Notes: generated from the sequence alone by a model not told the origin. Positions 35,445 through 46,714 are shown, counted from the stretch's first letter. The stretch is DNA of 64,000 nucleotides from Bacteroidota bacterium (GCA_016708845.1 JADJFB010000002.1:62001-126000); one strand, 5' to 3'. A program made the numbers and translations.

Positions 35445-38096
35445 ATGAAAAAACTATTTACCTTATTTGCTTTAATACTTTGTTTAACAAACCTAAAAGC
35501 ACAATTTGTTACTATACCAGATGCTAACTTTGTAAACTGGTTGCAAGCTAATGTACCAACAGCTATGAGTGGTAACCAAATGGATACCACTAGTTTGGCG
35601 GTAACGACAATGACAAATGTTAATGTTCATAATAAAGGGATAGCAAATATAACTGGTATTCAATATTTTGATTCACTAAAATCATTAAACATTGGAAATG
35701 GTCAATACTTAATGCTTTATCCAAATACGCTAACAAGTTTACCCAGATTACCAAGCACACTTGACACTTTGATTTGTAGCGATAACCAGTTGACAAATTT
35801 GCCAACACTGCCTAATAGCTTAAGATACTTAGAATGTGTTGCCAACACTTTAACTACCCTTCCATCCCTTCCAAATTCAATAGAAATACTCAATTTTAGC
35901 GATAACAATCTAAGTTTTCTGCCTGTTCTACCAAATAATCTCAAAATATTAAACTGTTACCTAAATCAATTAACATTTCTCCCATCTTTACCAAGTTCTT
36001 TAACTGAATTAAATTGTAACAGAAATCAACTAAGCACCCTTCCAACTTTGCCTAACAGTTTGGTTACAATATTTTGTGGTTCTAATCAGATTAACATACT
36101 TCCAACTTTGCCAACGTCATTAAATTTATTTGACTGTAGTAGCAACAATCTTACTACTCTTCCTGCATTACCAAGTTCATTGCATTATTTATTAAACTGT
36201 AGCTATAATCAAATTACAAATATTCCGACTTTACCTGATTCTCTTCACTATTTGTTCTGTCAACACAATCAATTAAGTAGTCTTCCTTTACTATCAGATT
36301 CATTGTTTTATTTATACTGTGAAAATAATAACATAACAAGTCTTCCAAGTTTACCAAATACAATTGATAGATTAAACTGTAGCAATAACCAACTTGTAAA
36401 TCTTCCTGTTTTACCTAATTCACTTCAACAATTAGGATGTAGTAGTAATAGCCTAATAATTCTTCCTCCTTTACCAAGCAACTTAGGATACTTAAATTGT
36501 AGTAACAACTTACTTACAAATTTACCAACTTTACCAAATACAATATATGAGTTAGACTGTAGTTCTAATAATATAAATTGTTTTGATCCTTTTAATTATA
36601 TTTCATGGAAATGTAACATTTCAAATAACCCTTTTTCTTGCTTACCTAACTATATTCAAGCCATGGATGATTCAATTTTAAATTATCCATTATGTTTACC
36701 AGGTAATATTCATTCTGGTCAAAACGCTGAAGGTGTTTTTGGGTATATCTATAAAGATAATAATAATGATTGCTTGAATAATATAGGAGATTTTAAACTA
36801 AAAAACATTCCATTAAAAATTTTCGATAATACAAATAACCTATTAAGTCAAACAAATTCTAATGTAAGCGGCCTTTTCCATTTTCAACAAACTGCTAATA
36901 CATATAACATAAAAGTTGACACATTGTTACTACCTTTCACAACATCATGCATATATCCAGGATTAGATAGTACAGTAACTGTTGCTTCACTTGATACCAA
37001 TATTAATTTCGCCTTAACGTGTAAATCAGGTTTTGATGTTGGCGTGCAATCCATTTCTACAAACGGAATTATTTTTCCGGGGCAAAACCATGTATTAAAT
37101 GTAAATGCAGGAGATATAACTCATTGGTATAATTTAAATTGCGCTTCTGGAACAAGCGGTACACTTTCTTTTTCGGTAAATGGTCCTGTTACATACATAG
37201 GTACTGCAGCAGGTGCTTTAAATCCAATAGTGACAGGTAATGTTTACACGTACAATATTGCTGATTTTGGAACTATTAATAATAGCACTGACTTTCAATT
37301 ATTTTTTCAAACTAATACCACAGCACAATCTGGAGATGTGATTTGTGTAAATGCAACCGTTACGCCAATTAGCGGAGATAATAATCCCATTAATAATACT
37401 TACACTTTTGCTATAATGTTTGTTAACTCTTATGACCCAAACATCAAAGAAACTTACCCCGAAAATGTACAGCCAGGCTTTACTGATTGGTTCACTTATA
37501 CCATTCATTTTCAAAATACTGGTAATGCTCCTGCATTTAATATTCGTATTCAAGATGAACTAGATACTATGTTAAATTTAGAAACGTTTCAAGTCATAAA
37601 TTATAGTCACCCAAACTTAATTGATTTAACGGGTAATGTTTTAAACGTTCGTTTCCCTAACATTCAATTGCCTGATAGCACAACAAATTCAGCTGGTTCT
37701 ATCGGATTTATTCAATATCGTTTAAAGCCAAAAGCAACGTGGGTAGCACCATATCAAATAAAAAATACCGCTTATATTTATTTTGATTACAATGCACAAA
37801 TTGTAACCAACACCACTTTAAATTCTATTTTAGTTCCTACTGGTTTGCAAAACCAAACAGAAACGGTTATGAATTTATATCCAAACCCTTCTAATGGCAA
37901 TTTTACAATTGAGTTAAATACTAAAGAAAAACAATCCATTCAAGTATTTGATATTACTGGCAACGTAGTTCTTTCTCAAAGCATTGAAAATGGCAAAGCC
38001 ATCATTGATGGAAGTCATTTAGCTTCGGGGATTTACAACATTAACATCAAAGGAAACAACTCTGGTGCTAATAAGAAATTGGTGATTGTGAAGTAG
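35445..38096 (+). CDS. Secreted leucine-rich-repeat protein with T9SS sorting domain
   Basis: An intact 883-residue protein. Signal MKKLFTLFALILCLTNLKAQ; then a cap; then 14 leucine-rich repeats (about residues 95-375) of 20 residues each with the pattern LPxLPxSLxxLxCSxNxLTx (one of 21), the short YopM/IpaH-like class. Next come an SdrD-like/prealbumin-type segment starting GVFGYIYKDNNNDC, a beta-sandwich, a DUF7619-like domain (YDPNIKETYPENVQPGFTDW and following, about 660-790), and a type A sorting domain (LYPNPSNGNFTI, DITGNVVLSQ, SGIYNINIKG). It is exported by T9SS and probably surface-bound; a binding or adhesion role is inferred. Preceded by a palindromic repeat, no operon partner. Confidence 0.85.
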   Translation: MKKLFTLFALILCLTNLKAQFVTIPDANFVNWLQANVPTAMSGNQMDTTSLAVTTMTNVNVHNKGIANITGIQYFDSLKSLNIGNGQYLMLYPNTLTSLPRLPSTLDTLICSDNQLTNLPTLPNSLRYLECVANTLTTLPSLPNSIEILNFSDNNLSFLPVLPNNLKILNCYLNQLTFLPSLPSSLTELNCNRNQLSTLPTLPNSLVTIFCGSNQINILPTLPTSLNLFDCSSNNLTTLPALPSSLHYLLNCSYNQITNIPTLPDSLHYLFCQHNQLSSLPLLSDSLFYLYCENNNITSLPSLPNTIDRLNCSNNQLVNLPVLPNSLQQLGCSSNSLIILPPLPSNLGYLNCSNNLLTNLPTLPNTIYELDCSSNNINCFDPFNYISWKCNISNNPFSCLPNYIQAMDDSILNYPLCLPGNIHSGQNAEGVFGYIYKDNNNDCLNNIGDFKLKNIPLKIFDNTNNLLSQTNSNVSGLFHFQQTANTYNIKVDTLLLPFTTSCIYPGLDSTVTVASLDTNINFALTCKSGFDVGVQSISTNGIIFPGQNHVLNVNAGDITHWYNLNCASGTSGTLSFSVNGPVTYIGTAAGALNPIVTGNVYTYNIADFGTINNSTDFQLFFQTNTTAQSGDVICVNATVTPISGDNNPINNTYTFAIMFVNSYDPNIKETYPENVQPGFTDWFTYTIHFQNTGNAPAFNIRIQDELDTMLNLETFQVINYSHPNLIDLTGNVLNVRFPNIQLPDSTTNSAGSIGFIQYRLKPKATWVAPYQIKNTAYIYFDYNAQIVTNTTLNSILVPTGLQNQTETVMNLYPNPSNGNFTIELNTKEKQSIQVFDITGNVVLSQSIENGKAIIDGSHLASGIYNINIKGNNSGANKKLVIVK
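35727..36570 (+). repeat. 60-bp coding tandem repeats (14 leucine-rich repeats)
   Basis: Fourteen diverged 60-bp units encode the LPxLPxSLxxLxCSxNxLT repeats. One unit (about 36180) has an extra codon. Units differ at the DNA level by many synonymous and surface changes, so they are old and not a recent expansion. Confidence 0.8.
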
Positions 38097-38155
38097 TGGT
38101 TTAGAGCCTAGATCAGGTATTCAAAAACCTGTTTAACCCAGGTGTTTTAATTTAA

Positions 38156-39700
38156 TTACAAAGCCCTCAACAAACTATTAATACTCGTCTTTTCAGTTAA
38201 GATTGCATGTAAATCAGCAATCGCCACTCTATCTTGTTTCATCGTATCTCTGTGACGAATGGTTACTGTTTTATCTTCTAAACTTTGATGATCAACCGTA
38301 ATACAGAAAGGCGTACCAATAGCATCCTGACGACGGTAACGTTTACCAACCGTATCTTTTTCATCATACGCTAGCATGAAATCAAACTTCAAGTCTTTCA
38401 TAATACTTTCCGCTAATTCAGGTAAACCATCTTTTTTAACTAAAGGGAAGATTGCTGCTTTGTAAGGCGCTAATGCTGGAGGTAAATTCAATACCGTACG
38501 CGTATCTCCACCTTCTAAAGACTCTTCTTTTAAAGCTGATGATAATATTGAAAGGAACAAACGATCTAAACCTACAGATGTTTCTAGTACATAAGGCACA
38601 TAACTCTCGTTAGTTTCTGAATCAAAATATTGTAATTTTTTTCCTGAAAATTCTTGGTGTTGTTTTAAATCGAAATCCGTACGAGAGTGAATTCCTTCTA
38701 ATTCTTTAAATCCAAATGGGAATTGATGCTCAATATCACAAGCTGCATTAGCATAATGTGCCAACTTTAAATGGTCATGAAAACGGTATTTTTCTGAACC
38801 TAAACCTAAGGCTAAATGCCAGTTTAAACGCGCTTTTTTCCAGTATTCATACCATTCCATTTCTGTCCCTGGTTTAATAAAGAATTGCATTTCCATTTGT
38901 TCAAATTCACGCATACGGAAAATAAACTGACGAGCCACAATCTCGTTACGGAATGCTTTACCAGTTTGAGCAATACCAAAAGGCAATTTCATACGTCCTG
39001 TTTTTTGAACGTTTAAGTAGTTTACAAAAATGCCTTGTGCAGTCTCTGGACGTAAATAAATAATGTTTGTTTCGTCAGTTACTGCACCAGTAGATGTGTT
39101 GAACATTAAGTTAAACTGACGAACATCGGTCCAGTTTTTAGTTCCACTAATAGGGCAAACAATTTCCAAATCAACAATAATTTGTTTGACTTCTTCTAAA
39201 TTATTAGCGTTTAATGCTGTTTTAAAACGCTCGTTAATCGCATCAATTTTATCTTGGTATTCTTTTACACGTCCGTTAGTAGATTTAAACATTTCTGCAT
39301 CAAAATTCTCGAAACGTTTAGCTGCTTTTTCAACTTCTTTATTGATTTTATCTTCAATCTTTGCCATGTGTTCTTCAATTAATACATCCGCACGGTAACG
39401 TTTTTTACTGTCTTTATTATCAATTAATGGATCGTTAAATGCGTCTACATGTCCGCTTGCTTTCCAAGTTGTTGGGTGCATAAAAATGGCAGAATCAATT
39501 CCTACAATATTTTCATTCATTTGCACCATGGCTTTCCACCAATAGTCACGAATGTTTTTCTTTAACTCCGCTCCCATTTGCCCGTAATCGTAAACGGCGC
39601 TTAAGCCATCATAAATTTCGCTGCTTTGAAAAATGAATCCGTACTCTTTACAGTGACCAATAATTGATTTAAAAAAATCTTCGGGTTTTATGTTGCTCAT
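38156..39700 (-). CDS. glyS: Glycyl-tRNA synthetase, homodimeric class II
   Basis: Charges tRNA-Gly. The 514-residue protein is the single-chain alpha2 type, not the separate alpha/beta form. Class II motif 2 appears as FRNEIVARQFIFRMREFEQME and motif 3 as SVGLDRLFLSIL. The N-terminus has the usual YGFIFQSSEIYDGLSAVYDYGQMGAELKKNI, and TAQGIFVNYLNV shows the glycine site. C-terminal anticodon-binding domain present. The frame is intact. It lies upstream of nothing on its strand and is tail-to-tail with the leucine-rich-repeat gene. Confidence 0.95.
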   Translation of the reverse strand: MSNIKPEDFFKSIIGHCKEYGFIFQSSEIYDGLSAVYDYGQMGAELKKNIRDYWWKAMVQMNENIVGIDSAIFMHPTTWKASGHVDAFNDPLIDNKDSKKRYRADVLIEEHMAKIEDKINKEVEKAAKRFENFDAEMFKSTNGRVKEYQDKIDAINERFKTALNANNLEEVKQIIVDLEIVCPISGTKNWTDVRQFNLMFNTSTGAVTDETNIIYLRPETAQGIFVNYLNVQKTGRMKLPFGIAQTGKAFRNEIVARQFIFRMREFEQMEMQFFIKPGTEMEWYEYWKKARLNWHLALGLGSEKYRFHDHLKLAHYANAACDIEHQFPFGFKELEGIHSRTDFDLKQHQEFSGKKLQYFDSETNESYVPYVLETSVGLDRLFLSILSSALKEESLEGGDTRTVLNLPPALAPYKAAIFPLVKKDGLPELAESIMKDLKFDFMLAYDEKDTVGKRYRRQDAIGTPFCITVDHQSLEDKTVTIRHRDTMKQDRVAIADLHAILTEKTSINSLLRAL

Positions 39701-39767
39701 AATCTATTTAATGTTTTAACGTTTGTGTTGAAAAATTCAAGGTTCAAAAATAATATTAAAATTGTAT

Positions 39768-40609
39768 TTAATTAATCATCCAATTATCAATTAAACGAAT
39801 GTTACCAACAAACACCGCTATTAATGAAACTGCTTTTGTTTAGGATTAAATTCACTTAATAATTCTAAAGTTTCGGCATCACAAACTTCATAATATTCTA
39901 ATTTCATATTTGGTATAGTTGCCACTACGCTTGATATGTATTTTTTTGCTTCGGCTATACCATATAATTTTAATATTTGGTTGCCAAGCTTCATCATTTC
40001 TGGAATTGCAGCAGCTTCTAGGCGCTCTTGCTCATTTAATCTTACGTTCCTTGAACTCATGGCCAAACCATCAGCTTCTCTTAAAATTGGGCAAGCTATA
40101 ATCTCAACCTCCAAGTTTAATTGTTTAACCAAACTTTTCACAACCATTACCTGCTGATAATCTTTGCTGCCACAAAACGCTTTATGAGGCTTTACACCTT
40201 CTAATAAAATGCTAACCACCTGTCCTACTCCATTAAAGTGTCCAGGTCGTTTAGCGCCCTCTAAAATCGTATCTAAATACCCAAAGTCAAATTTTCTGGT
40301 GTCGTTTTCGGGATAAACATCCTTCACCTCTGGCATATACAATATATCGCATCCTGCTTCTTCTAATAATTTAATATCGGCTTCGGGAGTACGAGGATAA
40401 TGTGTTAAATCGGAAGCATTGTTAAATTGGGTAGGATTAACAAAGATGGAACAGACCGTTATATCAGTTTGTTGTTTCGAATAATTAATTAACGAAATGT
40501 GTCCTTGATGCAAGGCGCCCATGGTTGGAACAAAGCCTATGGTTTGTCCTTTTTGCTTTTTAAGGCTAATAAGCTCCTCAATTTCTTTTATTTTGCGTAA
40601 TACAAGCAT
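39768..40609 (-). CDS. panC: Pantothenate synthetase (one C-terminal frameshift)
   Basis: Joins pantoate and beta-alanine using ATP in vitamin B5 and CoA synthesis. PTMGALHQGHISL (residues 29-41) is the nucleotide HxGH-type motif; SIFVNPTQFN and the loop KDYQQVMVVK follow. As given the frame ends at QKQFH (39821). Adding one A to the run before GCAG gives QKAVSLIAVFVGNIRLIDNW, the normal family ending, with the stop at 39768. It is divergent to the starch-synthase-like gene, an arrangement I recall as conserved in Bacteroidota. Confidence 0.9.
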
Positions 40610-40657
40610 TTTTAGCCCTTTTAATTGAAATAATAGGCTCCAAAGCTAAATAATACT

Positions 40658-40688
40658 TTGATATATGGATTTTTTTTTATTACTTTTG
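40658..40688 (+). promoter_or_regulatory. Bacteroidota-type promoter for starch-synthase-like gene
   Basis: TTG at 40658-40660, 20 bases, then TACTTTTG at 40681-40688. It matches the TTG/TAnnTTTG consensus and lies 37 bases before the ATG at 40726. Confidence 0.5.
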
Positions 40689-40725
40689 TATTGTCTTAAT
40701 TAAATCCACTACCTAAATTAATTAT

Positions 40726-41551
40726 ATGAGAAAAGCCAGAGTTCTTTTTGTGTCGCAAGAGATTACCCCTTATTTAGATGAAACCCATATTGGAAAAATA
40801 TCTAGAAGATTGCCACAAGCAATTCAGGAAAGAGGGAAGGAAATCAGAACTTTTATGCCTAAGTATGGTAATATTAACGAAAGACGTCATCAATTGCATG
40901 AGGTAATTCGTTTATCAGGTATGAATATCGTTATTAATAATGCCGATCATCCTTTAATTATTAAGGTAGCATCAATTCCTACAGCTCGTATGCAGGTTTA
41001 TTTTATCGATAATGATGATTATTTTCACCGTAAATCGGTTTTAAACCGACAAAGCAACAGGAAAATACTTTGATGATAATGATGAGCGTACTGTGTTTTT
41101 TAACCGTGGAGTAATTGAAACTGTTAAAAAATTAGGTTGGGCACCAGATGTTATTCACTGTCACGGATGGTTTACTGGATTAATTCCTTTATATATTAAG
41201 AAATCTTTTACTGAAGATCCATTATTTGCTGAAACTAAAATCATTTTCACTATTTATGAAGAAGAATTTACAAAGGCTTTAAATAAAAAATCATTGATAA
41301 AGCTATTATTGATGGGGTTACTAAAAAAGAATTAAAACATATTGAAGACGCTACTTACGTTAACTTAATGAAATTAGCAATTGATCATGCAGATGGAATC
41401 TCTTTTGGAAGCGAAGTTATTAACCCAGAGGTTGAGAATATGCTAAATCAGGTAAACCAATTTAGAATTTAAAGGGGAAGCAGAATAGCTGATGCTTATA
41501 ATGAATTTTATGATTTAGTATTAGGAAAACAGCGAAGTTTTAGCTGACTAA
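40726..41551 (+). CDS. Short glycogen/starch synthase-like protein, GT5 N-domain only (frameshifted)
   Basis: About 270 residues, half the length of GlgA. The start MRKARVLFVSQEITPYLDET matches the GT5 domain; WAPDVIHCHGWFTGLIPLYI is the donor-site region. The C-terminal GT1 domain needed for canonical activity is absent: the protein ends near YDLVLGKNSEVLAD, followed at once by a terminator. This short form is widespread next to panC in the phylum, so it is not a local truncation. Frame breaks near 41050, 41295, 41470 and 41530 are repaired by single bases (DKATGKYFDDNDERT, FIDKAIIDGVTKKEL). Enzymatic activity is unproven. Confidence 0.75.
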
Positions 41552-41577
41552 TAAATTATACACTTTTAACTATTTTA

Positions 41578-41608
41578 AACGCATAATTTTGATTAATTAT
41601 GCGTTTTT
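41578..41608 (+). terminator. Intrinsic terminator
   Basis: AACGCATAATT pairs with AATTATGCGTTTTT around a short loop. It separates the starch-synthase-like gene from the lipoprotein gene that starts 11 bases later. Confidence 0.8.
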
Positions 41609-41618
41609 AATTACCAAT

Positions 41619-43001
41619 ATGACCAAAATAAGAATAGGATTCATTTTATTAAGTTTAATACTTGTTTTTTCTTGTAAAAAGAAAGAACCCGAAGCTCCAA
41701 GCGTTATTGGTTTAGACGTACAACCTGAAAATGATTTGGTTGGAGTAACCATTACGGATTCTGTTTCATTATATATGTTTACTCAAAGTGTAGCATCTGT
41801 AAGAACTTATAATGACCAATACAAATATTTAGGTTCTAATTTAGATCCCTGTTTTGGAAGAACAGACGCTAGTATTTACACTAACTTTTCTATTTCAAAT
41901 AACTTAACTAACATAAGCTTTGGGTACAAAATCCAGTTTTAGATTCGGCTGAGATGATTATTCGTTATACAGGTGATTATCTTGGGAGATACAGCAACTA
42001 CTTTAACTTTTCAATTACACGTCTTAAATCAAAAATTAGATGCTACGGCTTCTTATTCCACTTCTAACACAATTCCTTACTCATCATCAACCGTAAGCAC
42101 TGTAGTTGGCAAAATAAGGCCTAGAGGAGAAAAAGTTTGCTTAATACTTCCATTAGACTATAATTTGGCGGATTATATTTTAAAGACTAATTCGAATTTA
42201 GTAAACAATGACTATTTCAAAAATGCCTATAAAGGATTTTATTTAACTACTGCAAATTCAACATTTAGCAGGCGCAGGTTCTGGTTCTATCAGACGATTT
42301 GATTTAGACGATGCCGTTTCCAGGAGTAAACATTTATTACCATGATGGGAATTCAGTTAGTTCAAAAAGTCAGAAATTTTTATTTTCTTTTTCAGGCTCT
42401 GATGCCTTAAGGTTTAATAAAATTACGCAAGACTATACAAAAGGAGCTATTCAAAATTTATTTGACCAAGTAACGGCAAGCTCAGAAGCTGCAGCAACGG
42501 CAAAGGAAATTCAAACGTGTATTTAAATTCTCTTGGTGGAACTCGAATAAATTAGATTTACCCATATTTGAAAAATTTTCACAGATTCTCAAAAATGTAT
42601 CTATAAGCCGAGCTGAATTAATTATTAAAGTAGATGATGTAATTAGTCCACACAGCATAAGCTATGGTTACCCAGCTAATTTAGCATTACTTGCTTGCAG
42701 AGCAGACGGAACAGAGGAATTAGTTTATGATCAGTTAGATGCCTCGGATTTTGTGGAAATATGGTGGTACACTACGATGCTACTAATAAACGATATGTGT
42801 TTAACATTGCCCGTCAAATTCAAAAAATACTAAACGGCAGTGTTAGTTACAATGGCTTTATTTAGTGAATGCCTCTCCAAGTCTTTCTTCGGTTGCGAGA
42901 AGAGACAATAGATTACAACGAGTTGTATTTGGTGGAAAACCAATGTAAACTTTAAACCTATATTTAAAGTAACATACATCAAATACCCTTTTGAAAAGTA
43001 A
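41619..43001 (+). CDS. DUF4270 family lipoprotein (many frameshifts)
   Basis: A lipoprotein of about 460 residues: signal and lipobox in MTKIRIGFILLSLILVFSCKKK, then VIGLDVQPENDLVGVTITDS, the DUF4270 opening. Later pieces AEMIIRYTGDY, LDLPIFEKFSQILKN and VSISRAELIIKVDD also fit the family, as does the ending FKVTYIKYPFEK. Family function is unknown; it is conserved after the short starch synthase. At least six single-base breaks (near 41938, 41985, 42270, 42310, 42510, 42760, 42865) divide it, but the order and length are complete, so sequence error is most likely. Confidence 0.75.
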
Positions 43002-43013
43002 AAACTCTATTAA

Positions 43014-44151
43014 ATGCGAATAGCCCTAATTACGGATGGAATTGCGCCCTATGTGTTAGGAGGTATGCAAAAACATTCATTTTATTTAGCTAAGTACTTT
43101 TCAAAAAATAAAATTCATGTTGATTTAGTTCACTACAACGACTCAAATACGACATTAATGCTTTAGAGTTTTTACAGAAGAAGAACGAAAATACATTCAT
43201 CCCATTGTATTAAAATTTCCCATTTCAGCTAAGTTTCCGGGGCATTACGTTTATAAATCTTACAAATATTCGTGTTTAGCATTTGATGCTATTAAAGATC
43301 AATTAAACACCTACGATTTTATTTATACCAAAGGATTTGCTGGTTGGAAATTAATTTCAGAAAAGCATAAAGGACATATTACATGCTGTAAAATTGGAGT
43401 TAAATTTCACGGCTACGAAATGTTTCAAATAGCGCCCGAAGCAAAAGCTAAATTGCAACAATTTATATTAAGGTCTTTTGTAAAAAAAATATCACAACAG
43501 GCTGATGTTGTTTTTTCGTACGGAGGAAAAATAACAGACATTATTAAATCTATTGGCGTAAATCCAAAACATATTGTCGAAATACCTTCAGGAGTTGAGA
43601 AAGAATTTATTGGTACTCAATCGCATCCCATAACGAATCCCTATCGCAAATTTGTTTTTTTAGGAAGAGCCGAACGCCGAAAAGGAATTATTGAATTGAA
43701 TGACGTGTTACAGAAATTAATAGTTCAAAAGCAAAACTTTAAATTTGAATTCATTGGTCCTATCCCCGACTCTATGAAAATACATCATGATTCAATTATT
43801 TATCATGGAGAAATACGAGACCCTCAAAAAATAAAAAGCTTACTATCTCAAAATGATGTTTTAGTTTGCCCGAGTTGGAGCGAAGGATTTCCGAATGTTA
43901 TATTAGAAGCGATGGCAAGTGGTTTAGCAATTATAGCAACAAATGTTGGTGCTATTGCCGCCATGGTAAGTGATAAAAATGGATGGTTAATTGAACCAGC
44001 TAATAAACAGCAACTAGAAAAGTCTTTAATTGAAGCCATCAATTCAAAAGACCTAACAAGCAAAAAAGAACAATCACTGAAATTAGTTCAAACTACTTTT
44101 AATTGGGATATTATTGCTAAAAAAAATATTGATGCAATCTCAGGTAAATAA
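43014..44151 (+). CDS. Glycosyltransferase family 4 protein (two frameshifts)
   Basis: A GT-B glycosyltransferase of about 380 residues. The N-domain starts MRIALITDGIAPYVLGGMQKH, the usual glycine-rich start. The C-domain has FVFLGRAERRKGI, the nucleotide-sugar motif, and VCPSWSEGFPNVILEAMASG with the EX7E-type catalytic acids (E...E in SEGFPNVILE). Breaks near 43150 and 43175 are repaired to INALEFFTEEERKYIHPIV. Substrate and acceptor are unknown; polysaccharide or glycolipid assembly is usual. Starts 12 bases after the DUF4270 gene and may be co-transcribed. Confidence 0.8.
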
Positions 44152-44224
44152 ATAATAGCTGTTATTAACTCTTTAAAAGGCAAATAAAATAGTTTTATAT
44201 ATTTGCCCATCAAAATTTAACACT

Positions 44225-45164
44225 ATGTCTGCTCTTACTGCCACACAATTTAATTTACCTAAACAAAAAAGCTTTTACAAAGGCAAAGTTCGCGATGTGT
44301 ATAACATCGATGATAAATACTTAGTAATGGTGGCAAGCGACCGTATTAGCGCATTTGATGTGGTTTTACCAAAAGGCATTCCTATAAAGGGCAAGTATTA
44401 AACCAAATTGCTTCTAAGTTTTAGCAGTTACTAAAGATATTGTTCCAAACTGGGTATTAGAAGTTCCTGATCCAGTGGTTACGATTGGCCGTGTTTGCGA
44501 ACCTTTTAAAGTGGAAATGGTGATTCGTGGTTATGTAGCTGGGCATGCTGCAAGAACCTACAGCAGTGGTATTAGAACGTTATGTGTAATTACTGCCTGA
44601 AGGATTAAAGAAAACGATAAATTCCTGAACTATCATTACCCCTACTACTAAAGCTAGTGAAGGACATGATGAAGATATTAGCCGCGAAGAAATTTTAAAA
44701 CAAGGTATTGTAGAAGAAAAATACTATGTTCAATTAGAAGATTATACGCGTAAATTATATGTCATGGACAAGAAATTGCCAATAAAATGGGCTTAATTTT
44801 AGTAGATACAAAATATGAATTTGGTTTATGTGATGGTAAAGTGTTTTTAATGGATGAAATCCACACGCCAGATTCTTCTCGTTATTTTTATTTAGAAGGT
44901 TACCAAGAGCGCCAAGATAAAGGCGAAGAACAAAAGCAACTAAGTAAAGAGTTTGTTCGCCGTTGGTTAATTGAAAATGGATTTCAAGGTAAAGACGGTC
45001 AAAAAGTACCAGAAATGAACGAAGCTTGGGTTCAAGAAATTTCTGATAGATATATTGAACTATACGAAAAAGTAAGTGGCGATAAATTCATCAAACACCC
45101 AACAGATAACCTACAAGAACGTGTTGAAAAGAACATTTTAGCTGCTTTAGCCAAATTAGGTTAA
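44225..45164 (+). CDS. purC: SAICAR synthetase, purine synthesis (several frameshifts)
   Basis: Couples CAIR with aspartate in step seven of IMP synthesis. From ATG 44225: LPKQKSFYKGKVRDVYNID, then VASDRISAFDVVLPKGIP, VEMVIRGYVAGHAARTY, EGHDEDISREEIL, and DTKYEFGLCDGKVFLMDEIHTPDSSRYF; all SAICAR synthetase motifs in order, about 310 residues. Single-base breaks near 44388, 44415, 44590, 44625 and 44760 split it. A gene needed for growth without purines is unlikely to decay while every motif is kept, so I read these as sequence errors. A -7-like TATATTTG stands at 44198-44205. Confidence 0.88.
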
Positions 45165-45248
45165 TCATAGAGTTACCAACATTTTAAAAACAGTGCATAG
45201 GATATACAAGCTGTTTTTTTATTTTACCACAAAATAAACAATAACATA

Positions 45249-46625
45249 ATGTATCAAAAAATAAGCAACAACATTCTTGAAACTATTGGAAATACGCCAT
45301 TAGTAAAAATTAATTCTATTACTAAAGATTTGCCTTGCACGGTATTGGCAAAAGTGGAAACAACTAATCCTGGAAACTCTATTAAAGACCGTATGGCATT
45401 AAAAATGATTGAAGATGCAGAGAACGATGGACGTTTAAAACCAGGAGGAACTATTATTGAAGGAACTAGTGGTAATACCGGAATGGGTTTAGCTATTGCA
45501 GCAATCATCAAAGGTTACAAATGTATTTTCACAACTACTGATAAACAAAGTAAAGAAAAGTTGATGCCTTGCGCGCTTTTGGTGCAGAGGTTGTGTTTGT
45601 CCAACTGACGTTGAACCAGAAGATCCAAAATCATATTATTCTGTATCTTCTCGTTTAGTAAAAGAAGTTCCTAATTCATGGAAACCTAATCAATACGACA
45701 ATAAATCGAATTCTGTTGCTCATTACGAACAAACTGGTCCTGAAATTTGGGAACAAACCGAAGGTAAAATTACTCACTTAGTAGTGGGTGTTGGAACTGG
45801 CGGAACCATTAGTGGAACTGGAAAATATTTAAAAGAAAAAAATCCAAATATTAAAGTATTAGGTATTGATACTTATGGTTCTATTTTTCAAAAATTAAAA
45901 GAAACAGGTATCATTGATAAAAATGAAATTTACCCATACATCACTGAAGGTATTGGTGAAGATTTTTTACCAGAGAATGTTGATATCAATTTAATCGATC
46001 ATTTCGGAAAAGTAACTGATAGAGATGCAGCTATTATGACTCGTCGTATTCTCGCGAAGAAGGTATTTTTGCTGGTAACTCAGCTGGTTCAGCTATGGCT
46101 GGTTTAATGCAAATGAAAGATATGTTTAAACCTGGTGATGTAGTTGTGGTTATTTTTCATGACCATGGAACTCGTTACTTTGGAAAAATGTTTAATGATG
46201 ATTGGATGCGCGATAGAGGTTTCTTAGAGATTAAAAAACCAAAAGCAATTGATTTAATCTCTTCTCATAAAAACCAAAAATTATTAACGGTTGAAGCTAA
46301 TGCTTCTGTATCTGATGCTTTAACAACCATGAATAAGTATGGCATCTCACAAATTCCGGTAAAAGATGGAAATAATTTTGTTGGTTCTTTAAACGACTCT
46401 TTCTTGTTTTCTAAATTAATAGAAGATAGTTCTATTAAAAACAAAACGGTGAAAGAGGTGATGCAAGCACCATTTCCTTTTGTAACGGATCAAACGTTGA
46501 TGGAAGATATTTCTAAATTAATTACTAAAGAAAATAATGAGGTATTAATGACTGATTTAGCAGGTACAACCCACATTATCACTAAACATGATTTAATACA
46601 AGGAATTTCTCAAATGAGTAATTAA
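45249..46625 (+). CDS. Cystathionine beta-synthase with CBS domains (two or more frameshifts)
   Basis: PLP enzyme of the cysteine synthase family with C-terminal regulatory domains, about 455 residues. ETIGNTPLVKINS, then NPGNSIKDRMA with the PLP Lys, EGTSGNTGMGLA for the phosphate loop and VGTGGTISGTGKYLK. The C-terminal third has two CBS motifs (ANASVSDALTTMNKYGISQI and LMEDISKLITKENNEVLM). The presence of CBS domains and HDHGTRYFGKMFND favours cystathionine beta-synthase over plain cysteine synthase. Breaks near 45568, 45600 and 46055 are single bases (VDALRAFGAEVVVCPTDVEP; REEGIFAGNSAGSAMAG). Confidence 0.82.
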
Positions 46626-46714
46626 CCACTTATCATCTCTTATATCTGATTGCAAAATTTAACAATTAAGACTAAATAATTAACCTTAACTTGTTACAAC
46701 TAATTTTAATTATT

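Noticed and set aside
35727..36570. 60-bp tandem repeats considered as CRISPR or minisatellite
   Set aside because: They are in frame, diverged, and encode leucine-rich repeats; no constant repeat with unique spacers.
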